From Lingula anatina (lineage: Eukaryota > Brachiopoda > Lingulata > Lingulida > Lingulidae), in contig NW_019775839.1 in NCBI RefSeq assembly GCF_001039355.2, positions 174,342-195,763 on the forward strand: a stretch of DNA of 21,422 nt, given 5' to 3'. Position numbers and translations under genes: made by a program. A model generated the notes under the pieces. It saw only the letters and a program-made list of their open reading frames with translations, was not told where the DNA came from and ran no database searches. Every line of letters begins with the position of its first letter. Position 1 is the stretch's first letter. Of the stretch, positions 18,061-21,422 are shown piece by piece.

Positions 18061-18660
18061 ACATGTAAAGAAATGTCCATCAATTAAAGAGGTATCATTA
18101 CATCACGTTTTGCTTTCTAGAGACCAGCATAGAGTGTTCTTTCTTTAAGTACTGACTACTGACCCCTTCATTTATTTATTTATACAATTTAACATCTTGA
18201 CATATACATTTAAAATAAATTGGCTTCTCAGCCAGGTGAGTTGCTTGAGTGGTAACTTTAGTTTAATTACATGTGTTTCAAGACAGAAGATCATTCCTAC
18301 AAATATTTGAGGTTGATGTAGTCATTAATCAAAGCTATGGCTTCTCATTTAACCATATTACCTCATGTGACTATAAAAAACAATTACATAAATACACATC
18401 CTGAAGACATTTAAAACAATAAAACAAATTTCTTTCAGGACACATATGATTATATATTTGTATGAAAAGTTGAGACCACTGAAAATTCGTTTCTAACAAG
18501 GTTATGACATGAAAGTAGTGCTATTCCAGATTTATCTTGCTGATTTTTGTTTTAGTTTTCATAGATTTTATTTTCTTATTTTTTAAATGAAAAAATTCTG
18601 TCTAGACAGTCATCACCTACATCTATCATCACCATTAGTGTTGTCATGCACTTTACCACA
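18061..18660. other. No recognisable feature
   Basis: AT-rich with a short TTTA run near 18171-18184. No gene or inverted repeat can be supported. Confidence 0.4.
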
Positions 18661-18712
18661 CGTGTGCACGCATACACACACACGCCCGCACACACACACA
18701 CGCCCGCACATG
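18661..18712. repeat. CA/CG-rich simple repeat
   Basis: CACACACACGCCCGCACACACACACACGCCCGCAC-like text, where the unit ACACACACGCCCGCAC is repeated twice. It is a compound microsatellite. Confidence 0.85.
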
Positions 18713-18962
18713 GAGTGGTGTGTCAGTTATTGCTGTCAAATTCACTAAAATGACTAAAATACGGCTCTAGTTTGAAAACCCACCTGAAAAGCTTACTTTT
18801 CCCTTTACGTTATGTTATTTTTTTAGCAATTTTCATTTTTCACAGTTTGGCATTCTCTTACTGTGAATTCCCATACATCTGAAGCCTAGTGCTCCGTAAC
18901 CACATTTTCTAAAAATCCATAGCAACAGTAGAACAGTAAAACTGGTAATCATGCTGTAGTTA

Positions 18963-19156
18963 AAAGAATAACTGATTCCCCCTCCAAAAAAAATTTTTTT
19001 TTCTTGGGTGAACGGCAATTATCCCATACTTACCAATGGTTAATGAATCTATTTCTACACTCAAAGTTAGTCTCTGTTTTTTATAAAATATATGTGTGTT
19101 GTTTACAATGTATTTCTTATGAAACATAGATCTCATACAAAGAATTGTTATCCCTT
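18963..19156 (-). mobile_element. Second, diverged copy of the MITE family seen at 11254-11586
   Basis: On the minus strand this reads AAGGGATAACAATTCTTTGT, then TATGAGATCTATGTTTCATA, ACATTGTAAACAACACAC, AGACTAACTTTGAGTGTAGA and ATTGGTAAGTATGGGATAAT. This is the same order as 11254-11545 on the plus strand. It lacks about 110-120 bp present in the first copy (between about 11325 and 11470). Its other end (AGTTATTCTTT on the minus strand) is a degraded inverted repeat. Flanks are TTA at the left and TCA at the right on the plus strand, an imperfect duplication. Confidence 0.75.
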
Positions 19157-19492
19157 TCAGCACAATGTAAAAATGAACAGACACTGACAGGTCCTTTATT
19201 GTGCATCCCCATTTCTCAATTGCCTTTTCATCGTTTTTGGATTTATGTTAAAGATTATATCATTTTTGTCATTTATTTGAGAAGTAAAATTTCATTTGTA
19301 TTTATCATCAAATGTTTATAGACTGAATGTGAGTATGTTAGAGGTGGTGTCTCTAAATCTTTGTAGAAATTACTTCACCAGAATCACATGGAAAACCAGC
19401 AAATGTGAACAATAGTTTCTGACAGACAAAAAAGCACCTGTTGGGGAAAACAAGAAATATCAAACTGATATGATCAAATGCTGGCAGCTATT

Positions 19493-19661
19493 CAGGGGCG
19501 GATCAAGAGATATTTTCTGACAGTCTTCCAAATTATATTTGTTGATATATTATCCATTTTTGACCGTCTTCTGACAGAAAAAAATTAGATTCCCGTAAAT
19601 GTAAACTTGAAATTATGAACGTCTTCAGGAAGACCCAGAAGACGGCCTCAATCTGCCCCTG
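19493..19661. mobile_element. hAT-like MITE, 169 bp, with target-site duplication
   Basis: The left end CAGGGGCGGATCAAG and the reverse complement of the right end CAGGGGCAGATTGAG are inverted repeats. Weaker similarity continues for about 38 bp to a shared GTCTTCC. GCTATT lies directly outside both ends (19487-19492 and 19662-19667), a 6-bp target duplication. Ends of the form CAGGGGCGGAT are typical of hAT-superfamily non-autonomous elements. A 6-bp rather than 8-bp duplication fits the less common hAT groups or another superfamily. No transposase is encoded. Confidence 0.8.
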
Positions 19662-19800
19662 GCTATTAATATATTCACGTAAGATGTTATATTGCTGGAA
19701 ACTTGGCATTTCTGTTAATGTAAACCTTGTCAACATATTCTCTCGCATAAAATGGGAATGTCATGTGACCTTATTTGTATAGAAACAAAATAGAACTAGA

Positions 19801-19826
19801 CAGCAAAGCTGACAAATATACAGACA
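19801..19826 (+). repeat. Dispersed fragment of the nested-array family
   Basis: The 26 bases here differ at two positions from 5254-5279, the start of the 340-bp modules. CAGCAAAGCTG, CAAAT and TACAGACA are shared, in the same orientation. It shows that sequence from the array also occurs outside it. Confidence 0.6.
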
Positions 19827-19876
19827 CCATTATCTCATGTCGGCTATTTCTTGATTCTTTTATTTGATTTTAAATT

Positions 19877-20101
19877 TTAAAATAAAACTATCACAAAACC
19901 CAATTCCTTGGCAATATTGTCGAACATTTTATCACTGTCATTGGGAATTTCCCCTTCTTCTTTAATAATAAAGAGATTAGACACACTTTCTTCCTCATCC
20001 TCGCTATCAGATGTGCTAACCTCTGAAAACTTTCTTTTACTAGAGGTTTTGGATGGGCCGGTGTAATGAAACTGAGAGTCCGTGTAACAGAAAATCTGCC
20101 C
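19877..20101 (-). pseudogene. Coding-like block, possible retroelement Gag fragment (C-terminal part)
   Basis: The minus strand is open from 20101 to a TAA at 19877-19879. It reads TGPSKTSSKRKFSEVSTSDS, then EDEEESVSNLFIIKEEGEIP and NDSDKMFDNIAKELGF. A basic stretch followed by a Ser/Asp/Glu-rich stretch and an (N/D)IA-E-like helix is a layout I associate with Gag-like ORF1 proteins of DIRS/Ngaro elements. No specific motif proves it. A splice-acceptor-like TTTTCTGTTACACGGACTCTCAG precedes codon TTT (20069-20071), so a host exon is an alternative. The last five residues before the stop are hydrophobic and may be out of frame. There is no ATG near the start. Confidence 0.45.
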
Positions 20102-20296
20102 TCAATATAGTTATAATCGTTAAGTCTGACCTAAGTGGTACAAAAATCTAGGGTAAGGCTTACCTGTAGGCTGTACAAATGAATGGGAAGCGGACTCTCT
20201 GTTATGGGGGACTCATTTAAATTTTTTTTCATTTATTTATTACCTTGGTCTCTTGAGGACCATCAGGCTAGTGCTGGTACACTGTCACTTTCACTG

Positions 20297-20482
20297 TCAC
20301 ATTACATCGGCATTCCTGGCAACAAGCACAGTATCAGTGGGCTCTACCCTACCGTCCAAAACATAATCCTGACCCAAGCTTGCAATAGCTGATGCCATTA
20401 AAGCCATGTTATCACTGATTGACTTCATAAATTGAAGTACACTCTCTTGATTTACTGAAGATTCACTGTTAATCTTGTCCTC
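20297..20482 (-). pseudogene. Coding-like block, possible retroelement Gag fragment (N-terminal part)
   Basis: The minus strand is open from 20482 to a TGA at 20297-20299. It reads EDKINSESSVNQESVLQFMK, then SISDNMALMASAIASLGQDY and VLDGRVEPTDTVL. The composition is protein-like, with an amphipathic helix-like centre. It lies about 200 bp upstream of the acidic block at 19877-20101 in the same orientation, and the two could be parts of one former gene separated by frameshifts or an intron. No catalytic motif exists and I cannot confirm the family. A further short open piece upstream (ATG near 20651, with HSSDTQEEHETGKPS) ends in a stop a few bases before a GTAAGT. Confidence 0.4.
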
Positions 20483-21422
20483 TGGCTATTGTTATCATGA
20501 ATCAAAGAAACACTGATTCCAAATTGCAATATGTGAAAAGTACGTCTACACTGTTGGACAACTAACTTACCACTGATCAATAGCTGGGCTTCCCCGTCTC
20601 ATGTTCCTCTTGAGTGTCTGACGAGTGAGAGATAGAATATTGAAGGTCCATACTTCAATGGGAGCGACGCAATACCGCAGTTTCTATCACGCGCAGAAAC
20701 ATGCACCAAAAAATATTATGTTGTTGTTAATCATGCTAGAGAAATACATTGCGATTTTTTTGCAATTTTATTTTGTGAAAAAAAAAGTGATGATGTGCCC
20801 GATAAAAATTCAGTTGAAGGGAATTACGGGAAAACTCGGAGCAGCAACCAGTGAAGGGACCAATGAGCGACTGTTATAGACGAATATAGTTCAGTAAAAA
20901 AAATTAGTGCTTTTTTTTCTCATTTTTTCCTGGCATTTCTTGTGTGTTGCTAGGGTTAATTTTGGTGCCAAATAGCAGGCAAGGGTGTAAAATACTACCA
21001 TTTTTTCTTTTTTCTTTTCAGGACCAGGCATAGGTGTCGTGCAGTGTGGGAATTCTGGCGGAGGTAGTTGGTGACTGGGAGCGGTGCAGTGGTTTGTTTA
21101 CAAACAGAGGGACGCACATGTTCAAGTAATGCTGTTAAGAACGTTTATTGGTGACAGTATATTTTTGTGACATTACGAGTTATGTCACTGTGTCTGCTGT
21201 CCATGGGGATGGGAAATATTCCACCCGTTTATTTTGTTCATGCACTTTTGCACACATTTCTTGGAATGGCCGTCAATGGGAAATTATTTCTGCACTAAAT
21301 ACATTTTTCTGTACGTTGTTTTTCCATAATGGTACTTAAGTGGAATTTAAAAGTAAATTTTAAATGAGAGATTTTTTGTTAAGCAAATGGAAGAGACACA
21401 AGGGCAGAATAGCAGGGGAAAG
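20483..21422. other. Mostly unassigned; one strong splice-acceptor-like site near 21021
   Basis: On the plus strand a long pyrimidine tract, ATTTTTTCTTTTTTCTTTTC, runs into CAG ending at about 21021. Sequence richer in G and C (about 21022-21120) follows. None of the three frames after it stays open for long (all have a stop within about 50 codons), so I do not call an exon. A 5' untranslated exon or chance similarity are both possible. The frame at 20625-20879 has no recognisable domain. Confidence 0.3.

Noticed and set aside
18220-18300. tRNA-derived SINE with A-box-like and B-box-like text
   Set aside because: The B-box-like text (GTGTTTCAAGAC) has an extra base, and no cloverleaf or second copy is visible.
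20074-20199. Inverted repeat GAGAGTCCG / CGGACTCTC as element ends
   Set aside because: Only 9 bp, similarity does not extend, and there is no flanking duplication.
21000-21120. Host exon after the strong pyrimidine tract and CAG at about 21021
   Set aside because: All three frames hit stops within about 50 codons and no donor or domain is recognisable, so it is kept only as a possible splice site.
1-21422. A clustered defence, biosynthetic or other multi-gene system
   Set aside because: No run of intact genes exists on either strand; coding signal comes from mobile-element relics.

Overview
This window reads as non-coding, AT-rich animal DNA, most likely from a marine invertebrate. A lophotrochozoan such as a bivalve is my guess from the style of the repeats, not something the sequence proves. 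It has long microsatellites, homopolymer runs, one undetermined base (16206), no operon-like packing, and no intact host gene that I can support. Nearly all recognisable coding signal comes from decayed mobile elements.

Layout from left to right. 13-677: a tandem duplication of about 390 bp. 1474-1890: the C-terminal end of a CR1/L2-like LINE reverse transcriptase, whose 3' end is itself tandemly duplicated (1850-2198). 2483-4005, minus strand: a DIRS/Ngaro-type tyrosine-recombinase retrotransposon relic, with reverse transcriptase/RNase H at the right and recombinase fragments at the left. 4061-4800: a minisatellite of 42/44-bp units. About 4895-7350: a nested array of related tandem repeats with periods of about 140, 340 and exactly 159 bp. 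It is followed by two strong palindromes (7345-7362 and 7399-7428). 7576-8130: a possible solo LTR.

The right half holds an older LINE (9285-10935, plus), a 333-bp inverted-repeat element (11254-11586), a young 5'-truncated LINE with a 3' pentamer tail and a likely target-site duplication (12605-14338, minus), another LINE end (17445-17915, plus) and a diverged second copy of the inverted-repeat element (18963-19156). It also holds a 169-bp hAT-like MITE (19493-19661) and two coding-like blocks on the minus strand (19877-20482) that resemble a retroelement Gag.

No genes here form a pathway. The window is best read as layers of insertions of different ages. The LINE at 12605-14338 has one frameshift and one premature stop in about 1.56 kb of coding sequence, while the other relics have many. 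The least explained part is the nested array at 4895-7430. Its 159-bp core period, adjacent palindromes and dispersed fragment at 19801 suggest a pearl/HINE-like (non-autonomous Helentron) element, but this is a hypothesis.
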